Source: CAYMYN01 sp964394665
GTDB lineage: Bacteria > Planctomycetota > UBA1135 > GCA-002686595
Reading direction: 5' to 3'
Assembly: GCA_964394665.1 (NCBI GenBank)
Contig: CAYMYN010000044.1
Coordinates: forward strand, 1 to 30,533
DNA length: 30,533 nt
The notes below the pieces were generated by a model. It worked only from the letters and a program-made list of their open reading frames with translations, did not search any database and was not told the DNA's origin. Made by a program: the position numbers and the translations under genes. Below, one piece after another: positions 15,420 to 23,830 of this stretch; positions within the stretch are counted from its first letter, which is position 1; each line of letters begins with the position of its first letter.

Positions 15420-16673
15420 TCAGCGGCCGGCGGCGCGGCCGGAGATGACCTCCAGGCGGCGCACGTCGAGGATCGGCAGGGGCGGGCCCTCGCCCGCGCG
15501 TTGGCGGGCGCCGGGGGTGCTCGCGACCTCGCGCGGGCTGGCCAGCACGCGCCCGACCAGGCCCAGCTCGTGGCCCACGAAGTGCTCGAGGTCGTAGCGG
15601 CCGAACTCGCACACGACCTCGGCCGTGCGCTCGCCGCCCCAGCGCAGGACGTAGCGCGTGGGCTCGCCGAAGCGTTTCTCGCGCTCGAGCCAGCCGCGGG
15701 CGTCGTAGCGGCCCCAGAGCGGATCGCTGCGCAGGGTCGAGGCCTCGAGCTCCTTGCGCAGGCGCGCCAGCTCGGCCTCCCGTTCGTCGCGCTCGCGCGC
15801 CATGTCGGCGGCCAGGCGCACGACCTCGAGGCGCGTGTCGAGCTCCGCCAGGCGACCGCGGGCCACCTCGGCGACCGACGACTGCGAGTCCGCCTCGAGC
15901 ACGTCCAGGTACGCCTGGCGTACGCGCTGCCAGTCGGGGCGGGACTTGGCCGCCTCGGCCGAGTAGAGCTGGTGCGCCTGGTCGAGCTGCTGCTGCGCGC
16001 CGGCGGCGGGCGCCGGAGCCTGCGGCCGCGGGGCGACCGCCTGGGGCCGCGACTCGGTCGAGGGCGTCGCCCCGGCGGCCGCGGCCGCCGCGCTGGTCCA
16101 GGCCGCGCGCGCATCGAAGCCGACCGGCAGGGCCTGGGTCGAGGCGGCCGAGACCCAGCCCCAGATGCCGGGCGGGGTCTGGATGCGCACCCAGTCCTCC
16201 TCGAGGGGCTTGGTCGGATCCTGGCGCTCGATCAGGCGCACGCGCTCGCCGCGGTGCAGGCGCTGCTCGAGCGGGAAGCTCGAGGCCTGGCTGTGGGGCA
16301 GCGGGCGCAGGTTGACGTTGTTGCCCGTGACCTCGAGCCAGCCGGGGCTGCCGGCGGGCTTGACGAACTCGCCGTAGATCCAGACCTCGAGGCCCCCGGG
16401 CGGCTCGACCTTGAGCCAGGCGTCGCGCTCGCCGCGCACGCCGAGCAACTCGCCGCCGCGCAGCGCGCGCACCACGACGCCCTTGGGGTCGTCGAGGTTG
16501 CGCACCTGGGCGCCGCCCTCGGCCACGCGCACGAAGCGTTCGGGCAGACGCAGGTCGGCGCCCGCTTGGGCGGACGCGGTCGGGGCCGCCGCGCACAGCG
16601 CGAGGCCCAGGAGCGCGCCGAGGCGCGCGGGACGCAGGGTTCCTCGGGGAGCGATCGTTCGAGGGGTGGCCAT
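15420..16673 (-). CDS. Secreted SH3-domain protein with coiled-coil segment
   Basis: This is a 417-residue exported protein. It has a signal peptide (LGALLGLALCAAAPTASAQA). Residues about 45-105 form one bacterial SH3-like domain (FVRVAEGGAQVRNLDDPKG, WIYGEFVKP). A second spans about 108-175 (VTGNNVNLRPLP, HRGERVRLIERQDP, WGWVSAAS). An Ala/Pro-rich linker follows, then a helical, probably coiled-coil stretch rich in Glu/Arg (ARERDEREAELARLRKELEA). The final part has no recognised domain (YVLRWGGERTAEVVCEFGRY). SH3 domains of this kind often bind peptidoglycan. The start is the ATG at 16673; upstream codons are not signal-like. The gene has its own promoter about 200 nt upstream. The precise function is unknown. 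Confidence 0.82.
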   Translation of the reverse strand: MATPRTIAPRGTLRPARLGALLGLALCAAAPTASAQAGADLRLPERFVRVAEGGAQVRNLDDPKGVVVRALRGGELLGVRGERDAWLKVEPPGGLEVWIYGEFVKPAGSPGWLEVTGNNVNLRPLPHSQASSFPLEQRLHRGERVRLIERQDPTKPLEEDWVRIQTPPGIWGWVSAASTQALPVGFDARAAWTSAAAAAAGATPSTESRPQAVAPRPQAPAPAAGAQQQLDQAHQLYSAEAAKSRPDWQRVRQAYLDVLEADSQSSVAEVARGRLAELDTRLEVVRLAADMARERDEREAELARLRKELEASTLRSDPLWGRYDARGWLEREKRFGEPTRYVLRWGGERTAEVVCEFGRYDLEHFVGHELGLVGRVLASPREVASTPGARQRAGEGPPLPILDVRRLEVISGRAAGR

Positions 16674-16876
16674 GGTGCTCGTGCTCGTCGTCCTGGGGTT
16701 GGGTCGGTTCAGCGGCGCCGCACGGCCGCGCGGGCCGCCGCCGGGCCCGCGCGGGGCCGGAGCGAGAAGGGGTCGCCGGGAACGCGCGCCGCCGTCGGCC
16801 GCCCCCGCGGGGCGACCGCGCCGTCGCGACCGTGGGTTCCAGGGACACTCCCCGCGGTGCGCGCGCTCCGTCTCGG

Positions 16877-16904
16877 ATCCTAGGGATCGCAAGGAGCGAA
16901 TCAA
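16877..16904 (-). promoter_or_regulatory. Promoter for the SH3-domain gene (TTGATT-16-TAGGAT)
   Basis: On the minus strand, TTGATT (16904-16899) and TAGGAT (16882-16877) are separated by 16 nt. This is the best two-box promoter in the window. Transcription would begin near 16870, leaving a leader of about 195 nt before the ATG at 16673, unusually long for this genome. Confidence 0.55.
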
Positions 16905-16952
16905 CGCCGCAGCGCGGGCCCGCGGGCGCCTCGCTCCGGGGGCGCGGGCGGC

Positions 16953-16958
16953 TAGACT
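16953..16958 (+). promoter_or_regulatory. -10 box (TAGACT) for the aminotransferase gene
   Basis: GGCTAGACTCC lies 27 nt before the ATG at 16986. The predicted leader is about 20 nt and includes GGGGAGC, a possible ribosome-binding site. No -35 match is clear. It is oriented away from the SH3 promoter about 50 nt to its left. Confidence 0.45.
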
Positions 16959-16985
16959 CCCGGCCCCCTCCGCGGGGAGCCCGCC

Positions 16986-18089
16986 ATGCAATCCCCGCCG
17001 CCCCTCTTCCCCTACATGGTCTGGGCGCACCGCGAGTCCTTCCGCTCGCCCTACTGCCTGGCCCAGTCGGGCATGCCCGTCCCCGACCTAGCGCCCTGGC
17101 GCGGCCTGGCCCTGAACCTGGCCCCACCCGCGGCGGTGGCCCTGCCGGCCCTCGAGGCGCGCCTGGCGGAGCTCTTCGGCGTGGCCCCCGAACGCGTGCT
17201 CGTCACCCCCGGGGGCTCGGCGGCCATGCTGATCGTGGCCCTGACCTTCTTCCGCGGCGCGCGGGTGGTGAGCGAGCTGCCCTCCTACGAGCCGCTGCGC
17301 GCCCTGCCGCAACTGGTCGGCGCGGAGCTCGCGACCGTGCGCCGGCGCCTCGACTGGGGCTGGCGCCTGGACCCCGAGGAAGTCGCGCGGGCCCTCGCGG
17401 CCGGGGGGCGGCGCCCGGCGCACCTGTTCGTCACCAACCCCCACAATCCCAGCGGCGAGCTCAGCCCGCCCGCGGACGTCGCGGCCTGGGCCGCGGCCGC
17501 CGCGCGCGGCGGCGGGATCCTGTGTTCGTGTGAGGTGTACGGTGAGTACCTGCCCAACGCACGCCGCGTGCACGCCTTCGCCCTGGCGCCCAACGCGCTC
17601 TCGATCGGCAGCCTGACGAAGGCCTACGGCCTGGGGGCCCTGCGCATCGGCTGGATCGTGCTGGGCGAGGGCCTCGCCAAGGAGCGCGAGCGCCTGGTCG
17701 ACAACGCCTACCTGGCCTACGTCGACCCGCCGACCCCGAGCCTCGAGGCGGCGCGCGTGGCCCTCGATCACCTCCCGACCCTGCTCGCGCCCCTGCGCCG
17801 CATCGAGGTCGAGAGCCGACCGCATTGGGAGCGTTGGCTGCGCGGCACCGCGGGCATCTCGGCCACCGTCCCCGAACACGGCATCATCGCCTTCCCGCGC
17901 ATCGAGGGTGTCGACGACACGCTCGCCCTGGCGAAGTACCTGCAGGACGAGCACCAGGTCGACACCGTCCCCGGCGAGTTCTTCGGCGCGCCCGGATACC
18001 TGCGCGTCGCCTGCGGCGTGCCCGAGGCCACCCTGCGCGAGGGCCTCGCGCGCCTCACCCGCGGCATCGCCGCCTGGCGGGCGCGGTGA
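16986..18089 (+). CDS. PLP-dependent aminotransferase, class I/II, with atypical cofactor-site Cys
   Basis: This 367-residue fold-type I PLP enzyme has LVTPGGSAAM near 72-81 (phosphate loop), NPHNPSGE near 151-158, and the Schiff-base lysine in SLTKAYGLGALRIGW (Lys212). It ends with an Arg motif, YLRVACGVPE, expected to bind the substrate carboxylate. In most relatives an Asp-Glu-x-Tyr motif supplies the Asp that holds the PLP ring nitrogen. Here the segment is CSCEVYGEY, so Cys182 occupies the Asp position. The codons there (TGT TCG TGT, then GGT) are less GC-rich than the rest of the gene. The stop overlaps the glycosyltransferase start as GTGA. The substrate cannot be inferred. Confidence 0.88.
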   Translation: MQSPPPLFPYMVWAHRESFRSPYCLAQSGMPVPDLAPWRGLALNLAPPAAVALPALEARLAELFGVAPERVLVTPGGSAAMLIVALTFFRGARVVSELPSYEPLRALPQLVGAELATVRRRLDWGWRLDPEEVARALAAGGRRPAHLFVTNPHNPSGELSPPADVAAWAAAAARGGGILCSCEVYGEYLPNARRVHAFALAPNALSIGSLTKAYGLGALRIGWIVLGEGLAKERERLVDNAYLAYVDPPTPSLEAARVALDHLPTLLAPLRRIEVESRPHWERWLRGTAGISATVPEHGIIAFPRIEGVDDTLALAKYLQDEHQVDTVPGEFFGAPGYLRVACGVPEATLREGLARLTRGIAAWRAR

Positions 18090-19231
18090 GCGCCGAGCAC
18101 GGTCCGACCGCCGAGCGCGTGCACGTGCTGCACGTGCGCATCGCCACGGGCACCGGCGGCGGACCCGAGAAGACGATCCTCGCCAGTCCGCGGCACCTCG
18201 AGGGCACGGCCTACCGCGCCAGCGTGCTCTACCTGCACCCCCCGGGCGACCCCGGCCACGAAGTGTTGCGGCGCCGCGCGCGCGAGCAGCGTTGCCCGTT
18301 GACCTCGATGCCCGAGCGCTGGCCGCTCGATCCGCGCACGCTGTGGAGGATCGCGCGCCACTGTCGCCGCGAGCGGGTGCGCATCTGGCACGGGCACGAC
18401 TACAAGTCGAACCTCTTCGGGGTGTTGCTCGCGCCGGCCCTGGGCCTGCAGCTCGTGACCACCGTGCACGGCTGGGTGCGCCACACCAGCCGCACGCCGC
18501 TCTACTACGCGATCGACCGCTGGGCGATCCGCCGCTACGACCAGGTCGTGTGCGTCAGCGCGGACCTCGAGCAGGCCTGCCGCGCCCTGGGCGTGAAGGA
18601 GCAGCGCCTCCAGCGCATCGAGAACGCGATCGACACCGAACACTTCCAGCGCCGCGCGCCACGGCCCGCCGAGCCCCGCCGACTCGTGATCGGCGCGGTC
18701 GGCCGGCTCTCGGAGGAGAAGGGCTTCGAGCTCCTGATCGAGGCCGTCGAGGGGCTGCTCGACGGGGGCCTGGACGTCGAGCTGCGCATCGCCGGCGAGG
18801 GCGAGCTCGAGCAACGGCTGCGCGCGCGCATGTCGGGCTCGCGCCACGCCGCGCGGCTCTCGTTGCTCGGCTTCGTGGAGGACCCGCGCGCGCTGTTCGA
18901 GGAGTTCGACCTCTTCGCGCTCTCGAGCCTGCGCGAGGGCCTGCCGAACGTCGTGCTCGAGGCGATGGCGATGGAGGTGCCCGTGCTGGCCACCCGTTCG
19001 GGCGGCATGCAGGCCTTCGCCCGCGACGGCGAGGACGCGCTGCTGGTCGAGACCGGCTCGAGCGCCGCCCTGCGCGCGGGCCTCGAGCGCCTGGTGCGGG
19101 ACCGCGACCTGCGCGAGCGCCTCGCCCGCACGGCCCGCGCGCGCATCGAACGCGACTGTTCGTTCACGCGCCGCATGCAGCGCATGGTCGAGGTCTACGA
19201 CCGCCTACCCGGCCCGATCCCCGCATTGTGA
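18086..19231 (+). CDS. GT4-family glycosyltransferase
   Basis: This 381-residue protein has the GT-B fold of family 4 retaining glycosyltransferases. The N-terminal domain has the loop TGTGGGPEKTIL (donor/acceptor cleft) and WHGHDYKSNLFG. The C-terminal domain has IGAVGRLSEEKGFELLIEA, a nucleotide-sugar binding motif, and the E-x7-E-like REGLPNVVLEAMAMEVPV. The GTG at 18086 overlaps the aminotransferase stop, so the two are translationally coupled. The pairing suggests modification of a surface glycan or small molecule, but no polysaccharide cluster surrounds them. Donor and acceptor are unknown. Transcription is rightward; no hairpin terminator follows the stop. Confidence 0.9.
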   Translation: MSAEHGPTAERVHVLHVRIATGTGGGPEKTILASPRHLEGTAYRASVLYLHPPGDPGHEVLRRRAREQRCPLTSMPERWPLDPRTLWRIARHCRRERVRIWHGHDYKSNLFGVLLAPALGLQLVTTVHGWVRHTSRTPLYYAIDRWAIRRYDQVVCVSADLEQACRALGVKEQRLQRIENAIDTEHFQRRAPRPAEPRRLVIGAVGRLSEEKGFELLIEAVEGLLDGGLDVELRIAGEGELEQRLRARMSGSRHAARLSLLGFVEDPRALFEEFDLFALSSLREGLPNVVLEAMAMEVPVLATRSGGMQAFARDGEDALLVETGSSAALRAGLERLVRDRDLRERLARTARARIERDCSFTRRMQRMVEVYDRLPGPIPAL

Positions 19232-19238
19232 GCCGGGC

Positions 19239-19406
19239 TCACTCGGGCTGCGCGGCGAAGCCCGCGGCGTCCGGCCGCCACGCGGGCCAGGCGAGCAGCA
19301 CGGGCTCCGAGCCGCGGCCGTAGCCGCCGAGCAGGAAACGCCCACAACGCGTCGGGCAAGAGTGACAACGGACGCCGGCGGAGGCGACAGCGACCCTCGG
19401 TCGCAC
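19239..19406 (-). CDS. Possible small Cys-containing protein (tentative)
   Basis: A minus-strand frame of 55 codons from a GTG at 19406 ends 8 nt from the convergent glycosyltransferase stop. Its last 30 codons are almost all G/C-ending, like real genes here, and read plausibly: CHSCPTRCGRFLLGGYGRG, then LLAWPAWRPDAAGF. The Cys pattern could bind a metal. Upstream codons are poorer and no ribosome-binding site is obvious; an ATG at 19550 would extend it to 103 residues of low quality. The rest of the 19232-19633 gap holds nothing I recognise apart from the ribosome-binding site of the next gene. Confidence 0.3.
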   Translation of the reverse strand: MRPRVAVASAGVRCHSCPTRCGRFLLGGYGRGSEPVLLAWPAWRPDAAGFAAQPE

Positions 19407-19633
19407 CCGGGGCTGGGCAAGGCGCCCTACTTCGCCCGCGCAGGATCGGTTCGGGCGGCGTGGGGAGCCGCGGCGTCCCGATCGGAGAGGGGCCGCCCCG
19501 CGCTGGGACGGAACCTCGAGCGCGCGCGCTGCGTCGCACGGGCACCGCACGCTCCCCTCCCCACGGTTGACGATCCGGACAGTTGCCGGGCGCGGCGCAG
19601 CGGGGGAGGATTCCCGCGGAGGTCCCCCCCACG

Positions 19634-20536
19634 ATGCGCACGATCGCCCCCCTGCTCGCGGCCCTCGCCGCCGCGTTCACCGCCGCTCCCGCCGCGGCCT
19701 TCCCCGGCTTCTACACCGCCTGGCAGAACCGCTACGCGACCTCGCAGTCGGGCCCGAACGTCCTGAACGGCGTCGGCACCTCCTGCCAGCTCTGCCACGC
19801 CGAGCCCTCGGGCGGCAACGGTTGGAACGGCTACGGTTGGGACCTGCGCACGCACATCCAGAACGGCCTCACCGCGACCCAGGCGATCGTCGCCGTCGAG
19901 GTCGACGACTCGGACCTCGACCCCTCCGCCTCCGACAACCTGGCCGAGATGTCGGCCGACACCCAGCCCGGTTGGCGCCAGGGCGCGACCAACACCGTGT
20001 ACTACTCGGACGGCTCGACGGTCGGCGGCGTCAGCGCGCCGGCGGGCATCCAGGGCTTCCTCGACCCGGGCCAGTTCTCGCTCGTCTACTGCGTCGGGGA
20101 CGGCACCGGCAATGGCTGCCCGTGCCTCAACGAGGGCGGAGCCGGACAGGGCTGCGCCAACTCCACGGGCCTGGGCGCGATCCTCGGCGTCAGCGGCAGC
20201 AACAGCGTCTCGGCCGCCGACCTGGTGCTCGAGGGCTCGAACCTCGCGCCGAGCCAGCCGGGCCTCTACTTCCAGGGCAACAACGCCGTGAACGGCGGCA
20301 TCGGCAACCCCTTCGGCGACGGCCTGCGCTGCGCGGGCGGCGACGTGCGACGCCTGCAGGTGCGTTTCGCCAACGGCTCGGGGGTCTCGTCGACGACCGC
20401 CAACATCGCCGTCGGCGGCGCGGTCTCCGCGGGCCAGACCAAGCGCTACCAGATCTGGTACCGCGACCCCGCCGGCTCGCCCTGCGGCAGCGGCTTCAAC
20501 TTCTCGAACGGCCTCGAGATCACCTGGGCTCCCTGA
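19634..20536 (+). CDS. Secreted single CxxCH (cytochrome c-like) protein with Gly/Cys-rich C-terminal domain
   Basis: This 300-residue protein has a Sec signal peptide (MRTIAPLLAALAAAFTAAPAAA). It carries one heme-attachment motif, Cys51-x-x-Cys54-His55 (TSCQLCHAEPSGGNGWNGYGW), so a covalent c-type heme is possible. No obvious distal Met ligand is identified. From about residue 156 there is a separate Cys-rich domain (GNGCPCLNEGGAGQGCANS, then SVSAADLVLEGSNLAPSQPG, ending FNFSNGLEITW). I associate that domain with many secreted planctomycete proteins. I chose ATG 19634 over an upstream in-frame ATG at 19583 because it gives the signal peptide and has GGAGGT about 10 nt before it. A convergent hairpin follows at 20569. 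Confidence 0.8.
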   Translation: MRTIAPLLAALAAAFTAAPAAAFPGFYTAWQNRYATSQSGPNVLNGVGTSCQLCHAEPSGGNGWNGYGWDLRTHIQNGLTATQAIVAVEVDDSDLDPSASDNLAEMSADTQPGWRQGATNTVYYSDGSTVGGVSAPAGIQGFLDPGQFSLVYCVGDGTGNGCPCLNEGGAGQGCANSTGLGAILGVSGSNSVSAADLVLEGSNLAPSQPGLYFQGNNAVNGGIGNPFGDGLRCAGGDVRRLQVRFANGSGVSSTTANIAVGGAVSAGQTKRYQIWYRDPAGSPCGSGFNFSNGLEITWAP

Positions 20537-20568
20537 AACCGAGCCCACCCGGCGAACGCGTCCCGTGC

Positions 20569-20599
20569 AGCACCCCGCGCCCCCCCGGCGTGGGGTGCT
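20569..20599. terminator. Bidirectional hairpin between convergent genes
   Basis: AGCACCCCGCGCC pairs with GGCGTGGGGTGCT (13 bp, one G-T wobble) around a five-C loop. It sits between the stop of the CxxCH gene (20536) and the stop of the leftward repeat protein (20629), where a shared terminator is expected. No T-tract is present on either side. Confidence 0.6.
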
Positions 20600-20628
20600 C
20601 GCGTTCGGGGGAGCTGGACGGGCGCGGG

Positions 20629-23600
20629 TCAGTCGAGGTCGATGTCGAAGATCACGTCCGCGCCCTCGGCGAGGGTCACCGTGCGACGCCAGGAACGGTG
20701 TTGGGGTCCCGCGCTGCGCACGTCGACGACGTAGGTGCCGGGTCCCAGGCCGCGCAGGTGGTAGGCATTCGCCCGCACCGCCTGATGGTGCACGTAGTAG
20801 GAGGGGAGCTCCTGCAGCGTGGCTTGAATCCATAGGTCCCCGACGCTCGAGCGGCCGCGCACCGCTCCGCCCAAGGACGCGGGGCGCGGCAGGACCAGGC
20901 GCAGGTCCTCCCGTCGCTGGTCGACGGCCAAGTCGAAGGGCTCGCCGACCTGCAGGCCGTGGGCGAGGTCGACCTCGCGCGATGTGCCCGCCGGCGGGTC
21001 GCCGTACCGCCGGCCGCCGCCGCCCGCCGAGACACGATAGGTCCCCGGCCCGACGTGCCCGAAGGCGAAGCGCCCCTCGCCGTCCGCGCGCACCTGCCGC
21101 AGCGCGGACCAATCGTGATCCGCGGTGGGTGCCAGCGTCAGGCCCACGTGGGCCGCGGGCGAACCGTCGCGGCCGAACACACGCCCGGCCACCCGCCCCA
21201 GGGGGAGCTCGAAGGAGAGCTCGACAACGGGCTGGGCCGGCACCTGGCGCTCCTGCGCGACGTCCCCGTCGGCCGTGCGGAAGACGAAGCGGGTCTGGCC
21301 GGCGGCGGGGAGCTCGAGCTCGAAGCGCCCCTCGCCATCGCTGCGAGCGGTGCGCATCCCCTGTTCGTGGCGGCCCAGGACGAGCGCCTGGACCTCGATC
21401 CCGGCCAAGGCCTCGCGCCCCGCGACCACGCGCCCGCGCACCCGCACCGGCTCGTCGCGGGCCGAGAGCACGACCTGTGCGCCGAGCCCGGCCTGGACCT
21501 CGACGGTGGCCGAGGAGACCTCGCGCCAGTGTTCGTCGTCGGCCGCGCCCATCAGGGTCACGACGTAGACCCCCGGGACGAGGTCGGGGAAACGGAAGCG
21601 ACCGTCGGCGTCGGCGCGCTCCTCCTGCCAGCCACCCTGATCCCCGTCGCGCAGGGTCACGCGCCGGGCCGCGCGCGGCTCGACGTCCGCGGCCAGGCGC
21701 CCCTCGATCCAACCGGGCACGTCGAGGTCGAGCGTGACCTCGCCCGGCGGCACGAGCGCCTCGACGCTCAAGCTCACGCGCGGGCTGCGGCCCAGGCCGG
21801 CCCGTTCGGCGGACAGGCTGTGTTTCCCGAGGGGCACGTGCGCGAACTCGAAGCGTCCCTGGGCGTCGCTGCGCGCGCTCTGATCGAAGTCCCCGTGGAA
21901 GCTCCAGGAGTGGGAGTCGGAGTAGGAACGGTTCTGGAGGGTGAGCGAGACCGAAGCGCCCTGCACCGGGGTCCCGCCCGCCCGCACGCGGCCCACGACC
22001 CGGGAACCGCGCGGCGCGGTCAGCACGGGGCCCGCGCCCAGGAGCGGCAGCTCGACCTCCAGCGCCGCGCCGGGGCCCGCGCCACCCGAAGCGCGCACCA
22101 CGTAGCTCCCGGGCGCAAAGCCCTCGAACTCGAAGAAGCCCTGCGGGTCGCGCACGTTGCGCAGGTTGGAGCGCAGGGCGCGCTCCTCGCCCGCGCGCTC
22201 GACGAGCACCTGGGCGCGTTCGAAGGGCTGGCCGCGTTCGTCGACGACCCGTCCGCGCAGGGTCTCGCCGACGCGCAGGACGAGCTCGACGCCGACGGCC
22301 CCGACCGGCACGTTCTCGAGGCGCGCCAGGAGCTGGGGCCGGCGCAGGCCCGGGGCATCCAGGTGCCCGGCCTCCGCCAGGCGTTCTTGAAGCTCGCGCC
22401 GCGGCCGGGCCGTGGCGCGCAGGGCGACGGCCCCGCCTTCCAGGCCCTGCAACTCGAAGCCCCCGTCGGCGCCGGTCTTGGCGCGCGGCACCGCGTCCGG
22501 GTCGACCCAGCCGATCCCGTCGGACGCGACCTCGGCCGCGACCCACACCTCGGCCGCGGGCGAGCCGTCGGGCCAGGTGACGCGGCCCGCGATGGAGGCG
22601 CCCGAGCCCAGGGTCAGGACGAGGTCCAGACGTTCCGCGCCCGGCTCCAGCTCGCCCAGCTCCAGCGAGGCCTCCACGTACCGCGGGTGCACCGCCTTCA
22701 GGGCGATCGTGCCGGCCCGCACGCCGCGCAGATCGAAGTGGCCCCCCTCGTCGCTGCGTCCGAACGAGCCGCTGGACCAGGACGAGTTCCGCAGGGTCAC
22801 GTGCAGATCGAGGGACGCCTGCGGGATCGGCTCACCCTGGGGATCGATCACGCGCCCGGCCAGGCGCACGCCGCGCTCCAGGGTCAACTCCGTCTCGACC
22901 TCCTCCCCCGCGCGCACGCCGACCGAAGTGCCCCCCGATTCCACGAAGCCCTCGGCGCTGACGTCGACGCGCAGGCTGGTGCCGATGGGCAGGGCGTCGA
23001 AGCTCGCGCGGGCCTCGGCGTCGGCCTGCGCGCGGCGCGAGACCTCGGCGCCGGACGAGCCCCACAGCGAGATCCGCGCGCCCTCGAGCTCCGCGGCGGG
23101 GACGCCCGTCGGCGGGACGAGGCGCACGAGCAGCCGCCCGCCCAGGCGCGCCTCGAGCACGATCTCCGCCGGCACGTCGCCGAGGTCGACGGAGTGGGCG
23201 CGATCGAGGTGCAGGTACCGCGCGCCGTCGAGCTCGAGGTTCGCGCGCCGCGCGCCCGGGGGCACCTCGAGGTCGAAGTGGTCCGCGGCGTCGAGCACGG
23301 CGCGCAGGTCGAAGGGCTCGCGCCCGACGCGGCCACGCACGCGCAGGGCGAGGTCGGGCTCGGGCGGCGCCCCCAGGGGCCGCACGAGCCGCCCGCGCAA
23401 ACGCGCGCCCCGCTCGAGCGCCTCCGCGCGCGCGGACGGCCCCGAGGGACTCGGGTCCGCGGCCACGGGCGCGCCCGGCGCCGCGCTGGGCGGAGCGAGC
23501 AGCGGCGCCGCCGGCGCGGGCGCAGGGGCCGTGCTCGAACGGTCACCTTCGGGGCGAGGCACCTCGACCGCCGCGGGCCGCGCGGGCTCGAGCGCCGTCC

Positions 23601-23673
23601 AGACGTACGCCAGCCCCGTCGCGGCCAGCGCCACCAGCCCCACGATCCCGAGCACCCTGCGGCTCCCGCCCAT
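20629..23673 (-). CDS. Membrane-anchored protein of carboxypeptidase-regulatory-like (Ig-like) repeats
   Basis: This 1,014-residue protein has an N-terminal hydrophobic anchor (about 7-27, VLGIVGLVALAATGLAYVW) without a lipobox. A Pro/Ala-rich linker follows to about residue 80. The rest is a chain of eight or so beta-sandwich repeats of the carboxypeptidase-regulatory type. Each has a pattern such as GRVIDPQGEPIPQASLDL, GRVVDERGQPFERAQVLV or GRVFGRDGSPAAHVGL, followed by a G-x-F or R-F-x-F strand and a (P/L)G-x-Y-x-V strand. Expected location is the periplasm or cell surface, attached by the N-terminus. The start ATG at 23673 has an excellent ribosome-binding site, GGGAGGTGA. It is alone, with a convergent hairpin at its end. 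No catalytic domain is visible, so binding or scaffolding is inferred. Confidence 0.88.
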   Translation of the reverse strand: MGGSRRVLGIVGLVALAATGLAYVWTALEPARPAAVEVPRPEGDRSSTAPAPAPAAPLLAPPSAAPGAPVAADPSPSGPSARAEALERGARLRGRLVRPLGAPPEPDLALRVRGRVGREPFDLRAVLDAADHFDLEVPPGARRANLELDGARYLHLDRAHSVDLGDVPAEIVLEARLGGRLLVRLVPPTGVPAAELEGARISLWGSSGAEVSRRAQADAEARASFDALPIGTSLRVDVSAEGFVESGGTSVGVRAGEEVETELTLERGVRLAGRVIDPQGEPIPQASLDLHVTLRNSSWSSGSFGRSDEGGHFDLRGVRAGTIALKAVHPRYVEASLELGELEPGAERLDLVLTLGSGASIAGRVTWPDGSPAAEVWVAAEVASDGIGWVDPDAVPRAKTGADGGFELQGLEGGAVALRATARPRRELQERLAEAGHLDAPGLRRPQLLARLENVPVGAVGVELVLRVGETLRGRVVDERGQPFERAQVLVERAGEERALRSNLRNVRDPQGFFEFEGFAPGSYVVRASGGAGPGAALEVELPLLGAGPVLTAPRGSRVVGRVRAGGTPVQGASVSLTLQNRSYSDSHSWSFHGDFDQSARSDAQGRFEFAHVPLGKHSLSAERAGLGRSPRVSLSVEALVPPGEVTLDLDVPGWIEGRLAADVEPRAARRVTLRDGDQGGWQEERADADGRFRFPDLVPGVYVVTLMGAADDEHWREVSSATVEVQAGLGAQVVLSARDEPVRVRGRVVAGREALAGIEVQALVLGRHEQGMRTARSDGEGRFELELPAAGQTRFVFRTADGDVAQERQVPAQPVVELSFELPLGRVAGRVFGRDGSPAAHVGLTLAPTADHDWSALRQVRADGEGRFAFGHVGPGTYRVSAGGGGRRYGDPPAGTSREVDLAHGLQVGEPFDLAVDQRREDLRLVLPRPASLGGAVRGRSSVGDLWIQATLQELPSYYVHHQAVRANAYHLRGLGPGTYVVDVRSAGPQHRSWRRTVTLAEGADVIFDIDLD

Positions 23674-23693
23674 CCGTCACCTCCCGTGGGGTC

Positions 23694-23699
23694 AGCCTA
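23694..23699 (-). promoter_or_regulatory. -10 box (TAGGCT) for the repeat-protein gene
   Basis: On the minus strand, GGTAGGCTGACC lies 20 nt before the ATG at 23673. The implied leader is about 14 nt and is nearly filled by the ribosome-binding site GGGAGGTGA. No convincing -35 box is seen. Confidence 0.45.
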
Positions 23700-23736
23700 C
23701 CGCGCGGCCCGCGGCAGGGGCATCCGGGGCCCGCGG

Positions 23737-23765
23737 TTGACGCGGCCGGGCCGGCGCCCGAGGAT
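23737..23765 (+). promoter_or_regulatory. Promoter for the FG-GAP gene (TTGACG-17-GAGGAT)
   Basis: TTGACG (23737-23742) is followed after 17 nt by GAGGAT (23760-23765). This is correctly spaced and divergent from the neighbouring repeat-protein promoter. Transcription would start near 23772, giving a leader of about 59 nt with AGGTGA just before the ATG at 23831. Confidence 0.5.
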
Positions 23766-23830
23766 CGCGCCCGATCCCGCGGGCCCTTTCCAATCCGGAT
23801 CCGGGGGCGGGACCACGACGAGGTGAATCC

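Noticed and set aside
20959..23826. Plus-strand open frame of 955 codons
   Set aside because: It mirrors the repeat protein on the minus strand, which has a strong ribosome-binding site, an anchor and recognisable repeats.
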